Notes: generated by a model not told the origin, from the sequence alone. A DNA stretch of 64,000 nucleotides from Zymoseptoria tritici IPO323 (GCF_000219625.1 NC_018211.1:2108001-2172000), one strand, 5' to 3'. Positions 1 to 11,254 are shown, numbered from the stretch's first letter. Numbers and translations: made by a program.

Positions 1-381
1 CTCGTTGTGGCAGACTCGAGGTCGCTGCGACTATGGCCACTCTCTTCATGGTTGCCCGAGGTCACTACTGAAGGGGCCTTCCGGTTCCATATATATATGA
101 TATATATACCCTCCTCCAACCTGCCAGGCGTCTCCTGTGGCGGAGAAGCTCTCGAGGAAGACTTCGTCAACCTGGTGGCAGCGACGGATTCAATGCCGTC
201 CTTCGCTCTGAAGTCGAAACGGAAGATGTCGAGAAGTACCGCTCCACATCGAGGATTGGTCTTGTATCTCCGACTGGACAATGCACATTCGCCGGGGCAT
301 GGAGTCTGACACTATCTGTCTTCGGGAAGCGTGGAGCGTGGAGGCTCTTGAACACTACCACACCTTCGCGCAGATTGTCTG

Positions 382-1404
382 TTGCTCCATGCGCAAAGGA
401 GATCTTTGACATCTCACCGGAGCCAAGTCCCCAACCGCGCCAAACCCAGCCCACGATTCAACAGCCGACTTCTCGCCAACTCCTGGCCGTCCTCGAGACA
501 GAGTGCCAGGAAGCAAATCTCCGCCCACTGCCTACCCCAAGACCACAAGGAGCTGATCGAGTACGTTGTCTCTCCGTGTATTCCCAATCCATGACCGATT
601 CCCTAATACCGTTCCAGATTTATGCATGCCGTGGGCTGGAACGTCTCCGACTCCGACCTCTTCGGGGTGCTTGCTACGAAGCTCCTGTCATGGATGTTCC
701 GTTCCGTGACCAACAAGGCCATTTCGCCTAGTATAGTCAAGAAGAAGATTGACCCAGACCAAAAGGTCATGGCGAATTGGCAGAGCAAATGGGTGCGTCT
801 TATAACAAACATTTCCTCTTTCCCTTCAATCCAACGTAACCTTTATCTAAGTCGACTACACCGTCAACTGGTTCCGCCCCGACTCCAAATTCGTCCTCGG
901 CAAGACATCTCCCAAGCCTCCCACGGGCACCCAGAAGATCTCTTGGAGACTCTCCGTCTGTAAATTGATCGCCTCGAATCTTTGCTACCGAATACGACTG
1001 ATCAAATTGCTAGTTTCGGGGCCGGAAGGTTGCATCGACCATCCTCGCCGTGCACTCGCGAGTCGGCAGTCAAAACACCGAAACGCAGAAGGCACCCGCC
1101 AGCAGCTTTGTCCCAGCGGTTGAAGAGTATCCGTGGAACACCCCAAGCCGACTCTCCTTTGGTGGGCGAGTCGGTTGATGACATGATGTTTGAAGACCTC
1201 TTCGCCGACTACATCGATATCCCAAGCTCTCCGAGGAGGAGGAGAAACGATATGATTCCGCCGTCAGCATCGGAGAAGCCACGTCCATCAATCACCTCGT
1301 GGGATGAATTCTCGCGCCCTCTCCTCAAACAATTCAACCGGCGAGGGCTGTTGCCCGCCGAGCAACGATACCTTCTGGACGAATCTTCCCTGGCCGGCGA
1401 ATGA
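382..1404 (+). pseudogene. Decayed multi-exon gene, function unknown
   Basis: Protein-like sequence runs across two intron-like gaps. The first, 561-617 (gtacgt...ccag), joins KELIE to FMHAVGWNVSDSDLF in frame. The second, 793-851 (gtgcgt...ctaag), follows KVMANWQSKW. After it the most protein-like frame reads DYTVNWFRPDSKF, but the donor phase hands over a different frame, and the protein-like frame soon stops. I read this as a frameshifted relic, though an unusual splice pattern is possible. A further open stretch, 982-1404, is proline/arginine-rich and may be the former C-terminal part. I do not recognise a family. The start is not defined and the gene may have begun left of the window. 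Confidence 0.35.
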
Positions 1405-2031
1405 TTCCCTCTGGCAGCAGTAGCAGCGCCCGCCGCCCTCCGTCAGCGCCTTTTCCGAGAGTCTGTATCGGTTGCACAAAGGAGGCGTATCGGGATTGTT
1501 TCATATAGTTGTGAGGGAGGAGGCCTTAATAAAGTCTTTTGTACGACAGGAGAGAGATCACATCACCCATCGACATGGTCCCTGGACAGCGTAAGATTGA
1601 TGGAATCTTCAGAGCTTGGTGGGCGAAGACTACTTGATGATGTAAGAGCGGAAAAAGCGATGATTGAGAATGGCGAGATGAACGAATGAATACGACAGCA
1701 ACCGAGCGAGATCCTTCTTGTCATCAATCATCAAGCCTCTGGCCATTATCCGCAAGTTCCGGAATCATGACCCAGCCTCCGCCGGGTCCACCCCTGCACC
1801 AAACACCAATGAGGAAAAACGCATCGACCTCGTGAGCTTATCGTTGTTGACAGCCTGCGAGAAATCGTAGCCAAGCAGTCAGACTTCGGGCCGTCCGGAA
1901 AGAAAATCGAATCTGTGCCGCGCAGAGTGAGCGGACATCTCTTTCACAAGCCGAGACACCTTGCCGGACATCAACACTCACCCATGGGTCATACAAACTC
2001 GTGTTTTGTAGATGGCGCACAAGAGAATGCG
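1405..2031. other. Intergenic, nothing recognised
   Basis: No convincing coding frame, RNA gene or repeat was seen. The right part is the 3' flank of the small secreted-peptide gene on the minus strand. Confidence 0.5.
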
Positions 2032-2205
2032 CTAGCAACCAATGCTGCCGCAGTGGCAGTAGCTGCAGTAGGGCGCGACGTCGCATGGTGCGCCTTCAGC
2101 GCAGAGATCGTGTTTCTTGCTGCGAGCGTCGGGGACGGCGGCGCCGAGGACCGCGGTAGAGAGCGCCGCGATGGCGAGCAGTTGGGTGAAGATGGAGAAC
2201 TGCAT
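2032..2205 (-). CDS. Small secreted cysteine-rich peptide (57 aa), effector-like
   Basis: This minus-strand ORF encodes 57 residues. Residues 1-22 form a classic signal peptide (MQFSIFTQLLAIAAL then STAVLGAA), with predicted cleavage near VLGAA-VPD. The mature part of about 35 residues holds six cysteines in the order C-x4-C-x5-C-x2-C-x1-C-x4-C, and the last residue before the stop is Cys. Six cysteines in so short a mature chain point to three disulfides and an extracellular role. Such peptides in plant-associated fungi are often effectors or antimicrobial peptides, but nothing here shows which. The start is fixed by the signal peptide; a TATA-like stretch (tgtatatagagt on the minus strand, 2342-2353) lies about 140 bp upstream. 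It sits 350 bp from a transposon-like element. No family is recognised, and a further 3' exon cannot be excluded. Confidence 0.68.
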   Translation of the reverse strand: MQFSIFTQLLAIAALSTAVLGAAVPDARSKKHDLCAEGAPCDVAPYCSYCHCGSIGC

Positions 2206-2553
2206 GTTGGTCGGTTGTTGGTGTTGTTTTGTTGGCTTGAGGTTGATGCCGATGGTGATTGAGTGTTGATGTCTTGGGAAGTGGAAGACCTTGCGGACGT
2301 AGGTTGAGGAAAGGAAGAGATTTTCGTCAGGAGAGACGGCACTCTATATACAATTCGCAGTGGGAGAGCGGGTTGGGGATGTAGGACCAGGTATTCGGGT
2401 GTTGGGCACAATGACTTCAACCTCAGCTCCGCGGGACCCTCGTCTCGTGCTCCTTAGCTTGCCATTCCAGCGTGTGAACGCATCGGAGTATACGCCTATC
2501 TACAGGCGCAAGGGTCAATGTCTGGAGATGGACTGGCCGACTTCCCTGCGATA
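2206..2553 (-). promoter_or_regulatory. Upstream region of the small secreted peptide gene
   Basis: The region contains a TATA-like box, tgtatatagagt on the minus strand at 2342-2353. A low-complexity open frame overlaps it in another phase and is treated as a shadow. Confidence 0.3.
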
Positions 2554-3256
2554 GATCGCGGCCCATAGTGACATTTAGGTCACTACCTCGATTCTCATTT
2601 TTGTTAAGTTACAACAGGTGCAGTAACCTCGCCTTCGAAGTAGCTTATCGCGCCCGACAGATAATGTTCTTCGGGCGTTTCCTACGTCTTAAGGTATCGT
2701 ATACTACTTTGCTTTTCCCGGTACTGTCGACGTCGATATTACCGTCGCCGTCGCCGTCGCAATTTTCCTTTTATACTCGAAGCTCGTATAGATACGAGAA
2801 TCCTTTACGAAGAATCGAAGCTCGGCGTACGAAGAATCGGAGCTCGGCGTAATAACGTATAATAAGAATGCCGATAATATAGATCGAAGTAAGTAGCGGG
2901 TAGGACTTCCTTACTATATATATATATATATATTCTCCCTTCTAAAGACTGTTATTGTCGGTATAAAGGAAGTCGCATATAAAGCGAGAGAAGGAAGTAT
3001 AGAATATACTACTATTATACTAAGAAATATCGCTTCCCGACACCGATAGCGACAGCGATAGCAACAGCGATAGCAACAGTATATACGAAAGGAATATCGT
3101 CCGGGTAGAAACCCTCGAGAGCGCCGGTATATAAGGTCGTTTATTCCGTACGTAGAAATAGCTATTGCCCTATCTCGCATATCGCGTCTCGGCCGCTCTA
3201 GAGAATTAGGAATCAGAAATAAGGTAGTGACCTAAATGTCAGTATGGGCCGCGATC
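2554..3256. mobile_element. Non-autonomous DNA transposon with 35-bp terminal inverted repeats
   Basis: The first 35 bases (2554-2588) and the reverse complement of the last 35 (3222-3256) agree at 34 of 35 positions. They begin GATCGCGGCCCATA and include an inner palindrome AGTGAC...GTCACT. The element is flanked on both sides by GATA (2550-2553 and 3257-3260), a candidate 4-bp target duplication. The 703-bp interior has no usable ORF and is rich in TA and CG with few CA/TG, as after RIP. I cannot assign the superfamily. Confidence 0.75.
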
Positions 3257-4683
3257 GATACGGCCACGAACCTCGAGACACATTGATTTGGACACCCTGT
3301 CGTCGCCCACTGCGGGGTATTCCCAGGGGCGGATTGGCCTGATCCTCCTCCATGACGGCGATCACCCTAGACTTGCCCCATGGAGGCTACGATAAGATGT
3401 CCACTTCGACTCCTACTCCGATGAGCGAAGGTACTTCAAGCGGTCGTGTGACTGTCGAGCGACAATGTGAGTGTGGCATCTGCCGGCATACTACCTGCAT
3501 CTTGCATACAGGAAGAGTTCGTCGTTCCCAATGTATACATCACAAGACTAGAGCAACATGGGTTTTACCTTCACGTCGATCGACGTTCGAAGTGTTTTCT
3601 AAGATATGCATCACAAGGCTACAGAAACATAGGTCTTATCTTCACGTCGATCGACGTTCGAACTTTCGATATCCAGACCACAGACTAACTAACATGGGTT
3701 TATACGACAACCAGGTTCGCACATCGGACGGATCGCCGCTGGTGGGCGTCATATCAAGCTGCCTCTTTCATCGCGCTCCGAGGTAGACCCGTAAAGTCCA
3801 AAACCGAATACCTGCCTTCCTTTTGCCTATTCCTTTTGAACTTTGCTTGTATTTCGAGCCTACAGCAGAGCTGGATTGGCCGACTTTCTACCGCCACCAA
3901 ACATAAGGACACCAGCGGACCAACGGAGATAGTGTTCAGGGTCGGATTGGCTACCTGCCTGGCACGAACAGGTTATGGAGCTATGGATATGGAGTTAGCG
4001 GTGATACATTCACTATACGAACCTGCTGCGGACGGCCGACGGAAGGTATATCTACCCCGCTTGAGCACATTCCGGCAGTTGATCAAGAGATCGCATTGGC
4101 GCGGAAAGGCCAGCGACATGCCCAAGGGGCTATGCACTACTCCCTACTGCTGGGTCAGGTGCTGTAGTGGAATGAGACCCAGGCACGAAAAGCGTGGCGG
4201 AGTTCTTTTCATCGACGCTTTCAACAACAAGAGCAGCGGCAATGACTGGGACATGGACATGGTAAGGAATGGAATCATCAGGGGACCCCTGAAGGTGACA
4301 TCGTGGCTGACAGGCAATAGCAACCGGAAGACCTCAAAGCTTCGGACCGCATGTCACACACACGCTGTTTCGGGGAACATGTGCAACTTCATAGACCATG
4401 TCGTCCCTGAGTTTCGATAAGACGACCCTTAGTGACGATTGGTCCGAGAAGTCGGTATGAGTCGAGGCCCATCTCGATCGCAGCCTCCGGCCTCTGCAAT
4501 GATACATCGGTCCAAAGATGCCAGCAGTTGCTTCTCATGACACGAACCTTGTGCAAAATTCCATCGATCATGCAGGCAAGCCCAAGGACAAGGACTCATT
4601 CCTTCGCATCGACCACGTTCGACCCGCTTTCACTTGACCCGTCGTCTTTTGATACCTGCACATACACTTGTTGAACCATACCA
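3257..4683. other. Gene-poor flank with a short tandem repeat
   Basis: No supported gene. A roughly 75-bp unit containing cttcacgtcgatcgacgttc occurs twice, at about 3530-3596 and 3604-3664. A long open frame at 3836-4420 lacks recognisable features and a good start. Confidence 0.4.
3530..3690 (+). repeat. Two-copy direct repeat, about 75-bp unit
   Basis: Both copies share a near-identical core ending cttcacgtcgatcgacgttc, preceded by the diverged text catcacaag(a/g)ctaga. A weak third start (taacatgggttta) follows near 3690. It may be a remnant of a local minisatellite. Confidence 0.6.
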
Positions 4684-5446
4684 TTATTCGAGAAACCTTT
4701 GCGCCACAATACCGAGAGCCTCATTGTCCACGTTCTTCCTTACCCAAATATTCAAGAATGGGATCCTCTTCCCCGCTTGCGCCACAATCTCCTGTGCCTC
4801 ATTGACCGTCTCCTCGCTCTTGCTCTCGAGAAGCATGGGTATCTTGGCCGCAGCAGACTCCCATGCTTGCCCTTTGTGGTTAACGAATGTCTTCCTCGCC
4901 CAGCACTCCGGGTCTTCTGGGCCCCACTGTAGGCGAAACGTCTTTTTCCCGCACTGCTCCAATCCAAGTTCCTCCAGAATTGCATCTGCGTACTTGCACT
5001 TGCCTATGTCCAGTCCCAATCTCGCTATGACCTTGTCTATGCTCTAGCATAAGATCGATGCGAGTCTCGAGAGCTTGGTTGGCGAAGACTGCCTTGTTCG
5101 CAGGGCAGTTCAAGTAGCGTAGCTTCTCGGCAATATGTCGTCGCTGACTTTCAACTTTCGGCAGATACGGAGATTGCCATTTTTCCAGACGAGATTGGAG
5201 CGAAAGCACCGCAGATACCGGTCCAATTCTTGTTTGAACGACATTTCCTGGCCTCTGCAAAGAGGCATCGGACAAATTCCTGCAGCAGCTTTCATGGCTT
5301 GCTTTGTTCGAAGCTCCGGCGATCGCATGGGCAATCTCAAGGACAAAGAATAGGCTCTCACATTCCTGTGTGAGCTGGAATTGGATCGACGAGCAAACGT
5401 GACGCAGGACAAGGAAGGGGAAATGTTCCGATCGAAAGTGCTCCAT
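4684..5446 (-). pseudogene. Frameshifted gene relic, function unknown
   Basis: Two minus-strand frames look like consecutive parts of one protein. The upstream part (about 5446-5038) ends with the segment NQALETRIDLMLE. The downstream part (about 5037-4684) begins SIDKVIARLGLDIGKCKYAD and ends VDNEALGIVAQRFLE before a stop. They meet near 5038 with a one-base shift and no room for an intron. The downstream part is about 118 residues of ordinary amphipathic, charged composition. I recognise no domain. A sequencing error instead of a true frameshift is possible. Confidence 0.4.
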
Positions 5447-6396
5447 TGCTCAAAGGTACCGCTTTTCCCTGGTCTGGTCTCACATCGGACTGGTTTGGAC
5501 CAAGCTCTGTGTGTCTTCTGCGTCTTGCTCCTTCACCATGACCGTGGCCGGAGGACTTATAAGACCTGTCCGGGTCTTGAAAGATCGCATTCTTGGCTCC
5601 GGTCCAGGCAAATGCCCTAGGTCGAGGCCACGATACTACTTGCTTGAGCCAGAATTTATGCAACTCACTCATCAAAGCCCACGCCGACTCTCCTCAGCGC
5701 CCCCTTTCATTCGCAATCGACCTCGTCACCACGGAGCAAGCCGGACCGCGCTCGAGAAGTGCACTGAATGGTCGCACAGTTGCAGTCGATCTACAAAATC
5801 GAGGCATTTTCGGTCGAAGTACTGCTAGACAGGCTAAGTCGGCTTGAACGTCCTCGTCTATCGTCATCTCCTCATGCAGGCCAACTCCGTGGCATTGATG
5901 GGACAGCTCTTCTCTGCATGAGTGATGGCGGTATACGCGAGTGTTCGCAGTGTGCCCCTGAGACATGCTCGAAAGTCTGGATACGCTGGGCGCATGCTGC
6001 AAACTCCGCCAGCCAGTCATATACATTCACGACGCGAATATATTCATCAACAATTACGACTATCATCTGACTATGACGTCGGCTACGCTACGATTCACCA
6101 ACATTGGCACTCTCGGGCTTTGGTGTCAGCCATTCACCTGCATATATTCGCGTAACTAGCGCCAGAGCCAGAGTACCTGCACTTTCTTGACTTGCAAAGT
6201 TCCCACTCTTTACCTTCTTCCCTCTTTCTTACACCACTCCCCTTCACATCATCAATCGGGATCGAAGTCGACACACCGCCCCTGAACACCCCTTAGCTTG
6301 GACAAGCCACGCTTCAACATCCAAATCAGAGCCCCTTTCCGCTCTCGTGTTCAGGATTCGGCGACACCAGGACGATTCAAGCAAAACTATCTCACC
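5447..6396. other. Gene-poor region and 5' flank of the first exonuclease gene
   Basis: Several overlapping short frames occur on both strands, none with a domain, signal peptide or good splice structure. The last 150 bp are pyrimidine-rich (cttcttccctctttcttaca), as expected for the 5' flank of a fungal gene. Confidence 0.4.
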
Positions 6397-7782
6397 ATGG
6401 CATCGCTTCGCGCCGTGCGCACGGTCAAGTCCGACGACATCGTCTTCGATGCGAACGGCAAGCCACAACTCCGACACGGGTTGGCGCACACGACTCGCCG
6501 TACCACTCGCGCGCTCCAGCCTCAGCCACGCTGGGACTTGGTCACTGAATACATGGCCCTTGACGTTGAGTTTCAGATGGAGAACGATCATTCCACGGGA
6601 AGAAACCGCCAGAAGCCGGGTCGTGTCTCGATGACCAACAGCGACGGCAAAATCGTCTACGACGTGTTTGTCTACTTCCCATCCAAGAAAGGCCATCACT
6701 ACTGGCGCAACAGCCGCGCTCAGAATTTCGGCTGCTATAACGCCGACGTCAAGCCGTCCAACGGTGCTCGACCCATCGCGGAAGTCGAGGAAAATGTTCA
6801 CAACCTCTTCGCGAACTCGGTGGCAGTGGGCCACGCGGTCTTGAACGATCTCGAGATCTGGGAGTCTTGGGTTTTCAACGGAGTGGCGTACCGCGATACA
6901 CAGAAGATCGCAAAATACCAACAATTCGCCCTGGCCGCGAAGGATCCATCTCTTTCGCGTTTGGCCATGTTTGTACTCAATCGCCCGTTCCGCTCCGAAG
7001 GTGGCGAACACTCAAGTGTGGAAGATGCACAAGCCACTATGGAGTTGTATCTCCTCGGCGAACCAGAGTGCGAGATAGAGCAGGCGAATTGGTACTACCA
7101 CTCGAATGTCACCGCCGAGTACTACGAGGAGGATAGCGCGGAGATGAATGAAGCCCCTCACGAAGAGAACTCACCACAAGAAGCCGTCGTTGGGGAGCTG
7201 GACGCTGAAGTTGATGGCCCGCCCGAGCACAGCAAACGCGTTGGCAATACTCCGTTCCCCGCCGTTCAGCTTCCACCGGCATTTACGACCTGGCAGGCAC
7301 GCTCTGCTCACGTCAAAGCGAACCTTCACGCCTCGAACAAAACTTGTTCGCAGTCAAAACTGGGGGATGCTCTCACTTTTGCATCACAGTCGGGTGCATC
7401 TTCACCATCGACCATTGCTGGACCCATCTCAACGCAGCACCCCTCGGGTGAAGCTTCCAACACCCAAGCGCTTGGCGTCCCGACCGAGCAATACCCAGAC
7501 ACTCACGCAGTGCCAGCCAGCTCAACTATCTCCATGTCGACTGTGCCAATCGCCTCGACCACTGCTAGCTTGGCCACGTACGCTGAGGCGAAGGCCAAAG
7601 CCGCCATCAAGATCGCGTGTCCACGAGTTCGCCAGGCCGCTGCAAATCCCCACCCACATGCCAAATCCGCTACCAACTCCATTCCTATCGTGGCACCCAC
7701 GGCGACTTACGCTCACGTGGCCGCGAGTGGCCTCGCCGGCTCTCATCACCCTGAGCTTGGCCGCAAAATGGCAAAACTTTAG
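6397..7782 (+). CDS. DEDDh 3'-5' exonuclease domain protein A (REX4/ISG20-like)
   Basis: The 461-residue protein has an RNase H-fold exonuclease domain at about residues 48-222. Motif ExoI is ALDVEF (D56, E58); ExoII is GHAVLND (D151); ExoIII is EHSSVEDAQATMELY (H205, D210), so all DEDDh residues are present. The segments GRVSMTN, VYDVFVYF, GARPIAEVEENV and RDTQKIAKY are typical of the Rex4/ISG20 group, which trims RNA or single-stranded nucleic acid. Residues 225-461 are Ser/Thr/Pro/Ala-rich and probably disordered. Start: ATG at 6397 has a strong context (caccATGG); the open frame extends upstream only through a non-ATG codon. A close paralog follows 850 bp downstream on the same strand and another lies at 21 kb. 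Substrate unknown. Confidence 0.85.
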   Translation: MASLRAVRTVKSDDIVFDANGKPQLRHGLAHTTRRTTRALQPQPRWDLVTEYMALDVEFQMENDHSTGRNRQKPGRVSMTNSDGKIVYDVFVYFPSKKGHHYWRNSRAQNFGCYNADVKPSNGARPIAEVEENVHNLFANSVAVGHAVLNDLEIWESWVFNGVAYRDTQKIAKYQQFALAAKDPSLSRLAMFVLNRPFRSEGGEHSSVEDAQATMELYLLGEPECEIEQANWYYHSNVTAEYYEEDSAEMNEAPHEENSPQEAVVGELDAEVDGPPEHSKRVGNTPFPAVQLPPAFTTWQARSAHVKANLHASNKTCSQSKLGDALTFASQSGASSPSTIAGPISTQHPSGEASNTQALGVPTEQYPDTHAVPASSTISMSTVPIASTTASLATYAEAKAKAAIKIACPRVRQAAANPHPHAKSATNSIPIVAPTATYAHVAASGLAGSHHPELGRKMAKL

Positions 7783-8629
7783 GCAGCATAACAATTACTC
7801 ATCATCAAACACAGTACAGCAGAATATGCGGCAGAAAAGAGACAAAGAACGGTTTTATCTCTAGAAGATGACGAGGTCGAGCTTGGACGTCACCACGTTG
7901 ACGTTCTAGCCTGCATTTTGTCGGCTTTTGTATGGAGTTTTCAAGGGATCTGTTTCACGGCGTTTTGGGGACGGGGGCATCGCGGGAAAGCGCTTCAGCA
8001 TCGAGCATCGCAGCTCACGAACAGCGGCCATCTGTAACTGCGTTCTACGCTATTCGTGTATGAATGACACTGTTTTATTTGCACTCTCATATCGCTTTGT
8101 TCATTGTCCCTTCATCAATTGTGCTTGGGCTTTATGCCAGATCTTGTATTGGACCACAAAGCGTCAGATATTGTAGCAAGCGGTGGGCAAACTTGAGCCC
8201 CCCCAAGTATAGCTGACCAACGTCCACATCGTAGCTAGTAGTTGGAACAGTCCATAGATGATCTTTCCGAGAGACATATACGCACACCTACTTTCACATC
8301 TACGTCGCTCGCTACTTCTATAAGAGCGACAAATGCCCATTGGGACTCTGGACAATGGCCGAAGGTACATTGCAGCTCGTATCAATGGTATTGCCCGTTC
8401 TCTACGCGTCGTCACCGCCCTACGCCGGAGAACATAGCAGCCAAGATGTTACATTCACGTGTCGGTCCCTGGACTTTCACCTCACTAGCGCAAAGTCTAG
8501 TTACTTGGATCGATCAACCATGGTTTCTTCCCTTATAGACTTTCCGTCCTTTATGAACTTACCCTCCTCCCTTTCCATCCTTCCTCAACCCACACCGCCT
8601 CCCCTGTTCTGGCCAGGATCACTGTCAAC
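7783..8629. other. Intergenic between exonuclease paralogs A and B
   Basis: This is the 3' flank of paralog A and the promoter and 5' UTR of paralog B. No other gene or repeat was seen; the final 100 bp are C/T-rich before the ATG of B. Confidence 0.5.
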
Positions 8630-9997
8630 ATGTCAATCACCACGGCCACTTCCAACGAGGTCCTCCGTGGTTCCAATGGTCGTCTTCAATTTGGCGCACC
8701 ACCAAAAACTGGCGCTACGCGCGGTCTTCAAGTCGAACCAAACTGGGCTGCCATCATACGCTTCCTCGCCCTCGACGTTGAATTTGCGCAAGTGCTTTAC
8801 AACGGCGCCCACAACTACAAGCAGCGTCCTGGACGCGTGTCTATCGTCAACAAAGCCGGTGTCGTCATCTACGATGTATTTGTTCACTTCGACGACGAAC
8901 CCGAGGTTCTCGATGTGACATTGCCTGATGCCTGGAGGAAATTTGGAGTCTACGACAACGACATTTTGGCATCACACGGCGCCCGACCGATCGCTGAAGT
9001 GGAGGATTACGTGTACTACATCATCCGGCACTCCACCGTGATCTGTCACGCGATCAAGGGGGACTGGGACTGCTTCTCCGACTGGGTTCACGATCAAGTC
9101 CCTACCCGCGATACGCAGCAATTGCCAGAGTACAAGCAGCACGGCAAGGCTCCGCAGTTCAACCCGAAACTGTCAACTCTGGCCGAGAAGGTGTTGGAGC
9201 GCGTGATTCAGAAGGGCGATCACAGCAGTGTGGAGGATGCAAAGACAACCATGGACCTTTACAATCTTCGTGAAGCCGAATTCGAGGCAACGCAGGGTTC
9301 TCGACCCTGCCCAGTGAAGGAGAAGAGTGCGACGATTACTGCGCCGAAAACACCGTCCGTTCAAAGCAAAACTCCAACCACGTCTCCGTCAAGCATACCT
9401 CCCTCTACTTTCCGGCAAACAGGTGCAAGTCAGCTCAGAGGTGGCTTCCTCACATCAAGGCCCAACGCAAGTCTTCCACACGCGGGGAACCAAGACCTCC
9501 GCTCAAGCCATTCATCAACATCTACTGGTCTGTCCAGGACCACCACTTCAACAAGTTCCGGATCCCCAGAATCCTCAGATACTCCACCAACAGAACTCAT
9601 CTCCCCAATGCTTGCTCTCGCCTCGGCATCTGAGCCACCAACTCCAGACGCGCTGGCGGAGGCTATCGCAGCCATCGATCTTGTTGCCAAGCCGCACGCT
9701 CACAATATCACCAAGATCACAAAGACTAACCAAGGTTCCGGGGAGTATGACGAAGCAACCAAGCCACAACCCATTGTGGAAGCGACCAAGGCGACCTCTG
9801 AGGTCGCTCTAAAGCTGATGGGCAAGGTTACAGGAGTCCGTCCATCGGCGGACAAGCCCTCATGGGCGAGAACGGCCGCCGGCAAGGCCGTGCACACCGC
9901 TCAACCAGTCTTGTCTAAGGGAATCTCCACTCAGGTTCAAACCGCTGAGCCACCAGTGCTCAAGGTTTCGTGGGCGCAGGTTGCAGGCCGCAAGTGA
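8630..9997 (+). CDS. DEDDh 3'-5' exonuclease domain protein B (REX4/ISG20-like)
   Basis: The 455-residue protein is paralogous to the gene at 6397-7782, with the same order of motifs: FLALDVEF (D49, E51), CHAIKGD (D145) and DHSSVEDAKTTMDLY (H198, D203). GRVSIVNKAG, IYDVFVHF and GARPIAEVEDYV are shared with the other two copies. Residues from 220 on are a Ser/Thr/Pro/Ala-rich tail ending SWAQVAGRK; the tail of paralog A contains a similar YAHVAASG motif, so the short C-terminal motif may matter. The catalytic set is complete, so activity is expected. Its RNA or DNA substrate is not evident. Start is the ATG at 8630 after a pyrimidine-rich leader. Confidence 0.85.
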   Translation: MSITTATSNEVLRGSNGRLQFGAPPKTGATRGLQVEPNWAAIIRFLALDVEFAQVLYNGAHNYKQRPGRVSIVNKAGVVIYDVFVHFDDEPEVLDVTLPDAWRKFGVYDNDILASHGARPIAEVEDYVYYIIRHSTVICHAIKGDWDCFSDWVHDQVPTRDTQQLPEYKQHGKAPQFNPKLSTLAEKVLERVIQKGDHSSVEDAKTTMDLYNLREAEFEATQGSRPCPVKEKSATITAPKTPSVQSKTPTTSPSSIPPSTFRQTGASQLRGGFLTSRPNASLPHAGNQDLRSSHSSTSTGLSRTTTSTSSGSPESSDTPPTELISPMLALASASEPPTPDALAEAIAAIDLVAKPHAHNITKITKTNQGSGEYDEATKPQPIVEATKATSEVALKLMGKVTGVRPSADKPSWARTAAGKAVHTAQPVLSKGISTQVQTAEPPVLKVSWAQVAGRK

Positions 9998-10559
9998 GGG
10001 AGAATGGATATCGACGAAGAAAGTCAAAGACTGCAGTCGATTGGAAAGAGTGTTCAGGTCATTTACAGGCCTACAAGGGTTTACTCACGATGGCATATCA
10101 TCGGTGAGCAGGCCGATTCGCGAAACTTTACGAAGCGTCGATTGTGCTTCTTTTGTTTTTCTCGGCTGGGCGCATGCGTGATTCTAAAGGTTCTGCCGGG
10201 AGTTTTCTACTCTGAGACGCTGCTGGTTGATAGACACTTGGATAAGGGAACAATTGAGAGTCTATTTCGGTCTCCCTTGTCATTGCTTTTTGCAGCTTGA
10301 TAGATTGAGTGAATCTACCTTTACCGCGCTGCAGACCTTCGTAAATGCGAATCTCACCATAACCATATTCCACGTACACTTGTCCGTAACTTCATAACCC
10401 TCTCCCATACCATCACTATCTTGTTGGCTCTCTGTCGCTGGCCCCACTTTCTCATGTTCGAAACAACTCGAGACCTCCTTAACGTTACAATTTCTTGGGA
10501 AGCATGCAGAGCTTTGTTGTTTAGGCAAATAGACAACCTCAAGCACAACTAATATAGTC
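9998..10559. other. 3' flank of exonuclease B up to the Helitron
   Basis: No gene recognised. Short frames on the minus strand at 10128-10546 lack any domain or splice structure. Confidence 0.45.
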
Positions 10560-10811
10560 CCTCGGCAGGATGCCGGAGTAAAGTAAGCGAAGGCAGCTAG
10601 ATTCTGCTAACTTAGCGGCATCCACGTGACCAAACTTAATCCTTAACCTTACTTCCTTCACTATTCACTCGATTTGAGCGCAAAAGCGCTTAATAGCACC
10701 GCGCTACTGCACTACCACGCCTTTACGAATTCGACTGCCTTAGACGATTTAAAGAGCTTGGATTTGAAGGACTTAGCGATGTCGGTAGCGGTAGTGGAGC
10801 AAAAGGAAATA

Positions 10812-10922
10812 GACCTAGTAGTTTTGGACTTAGTAGTTTTGGACTTAGTGGTTTTTTAAGAGCTAGAACTTGGTCGTTTTTAAGAGCTGGACTTAGTAGT
10901 TTTGGACTTAGTGGTTTTTAAA
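10812..10922 (+). repeat. Short tandem repeats at the Helitron 3' region
   Basis: Units of the type agttttggacttagtggttt recur four times, separated by aagagctgga segments. The frame over them is low-complexity and not a gene. Confidence 0.7.
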
Positions 10923-11007
10923 AGGACAGCAGCAAAAGGAGAATGCCTCTAACCGAGGATATCTCCCTTCCGATAGCCGAAGCTGGCCTAAACGGGGACT
11001 ACAGCCT

Positions 11008-11082
11008 ACAACGTTTCCGAAGATAAAGTGTAGAGAGACCCTTTTCCTTTTAACTACAATGTTTCCGAAGATAAAGTGTAGC
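11008..11082 (+). repeat. Direct repeat of about 26 bp, two copies 48 bp apart
   Basis: Two copies of acaa(c/t)gtttccgaagataaag followed by tgtag occur at about 11008-11033 and 11056-11081, inside the 3' part of the Helitron. Confidence 0.7.
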
Positions 11083-11254
11083 TTCTAGTTAACAATTTAT
11101 CTAATCTAATATAGGATGTCCGTCTAGAACGGTTAAAGCCTTGCGGCGCCTACTAAAGCGAATGTATAGCTTATAAGCAGGAATTTGGTACGTAGTTTGA
11201 GGCTAGTATCTACCCCGTATTAGTACGAGACAATAACTATGAGTGTTGTAAAGG

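Noticed and set aside
3836..4420. 194-codon open frame on the + strand
   Set aside because: It begins at a non-ATG codon, has no domain or signal peptide, and its composition does not stand out from neighbouring non-coding sequence.
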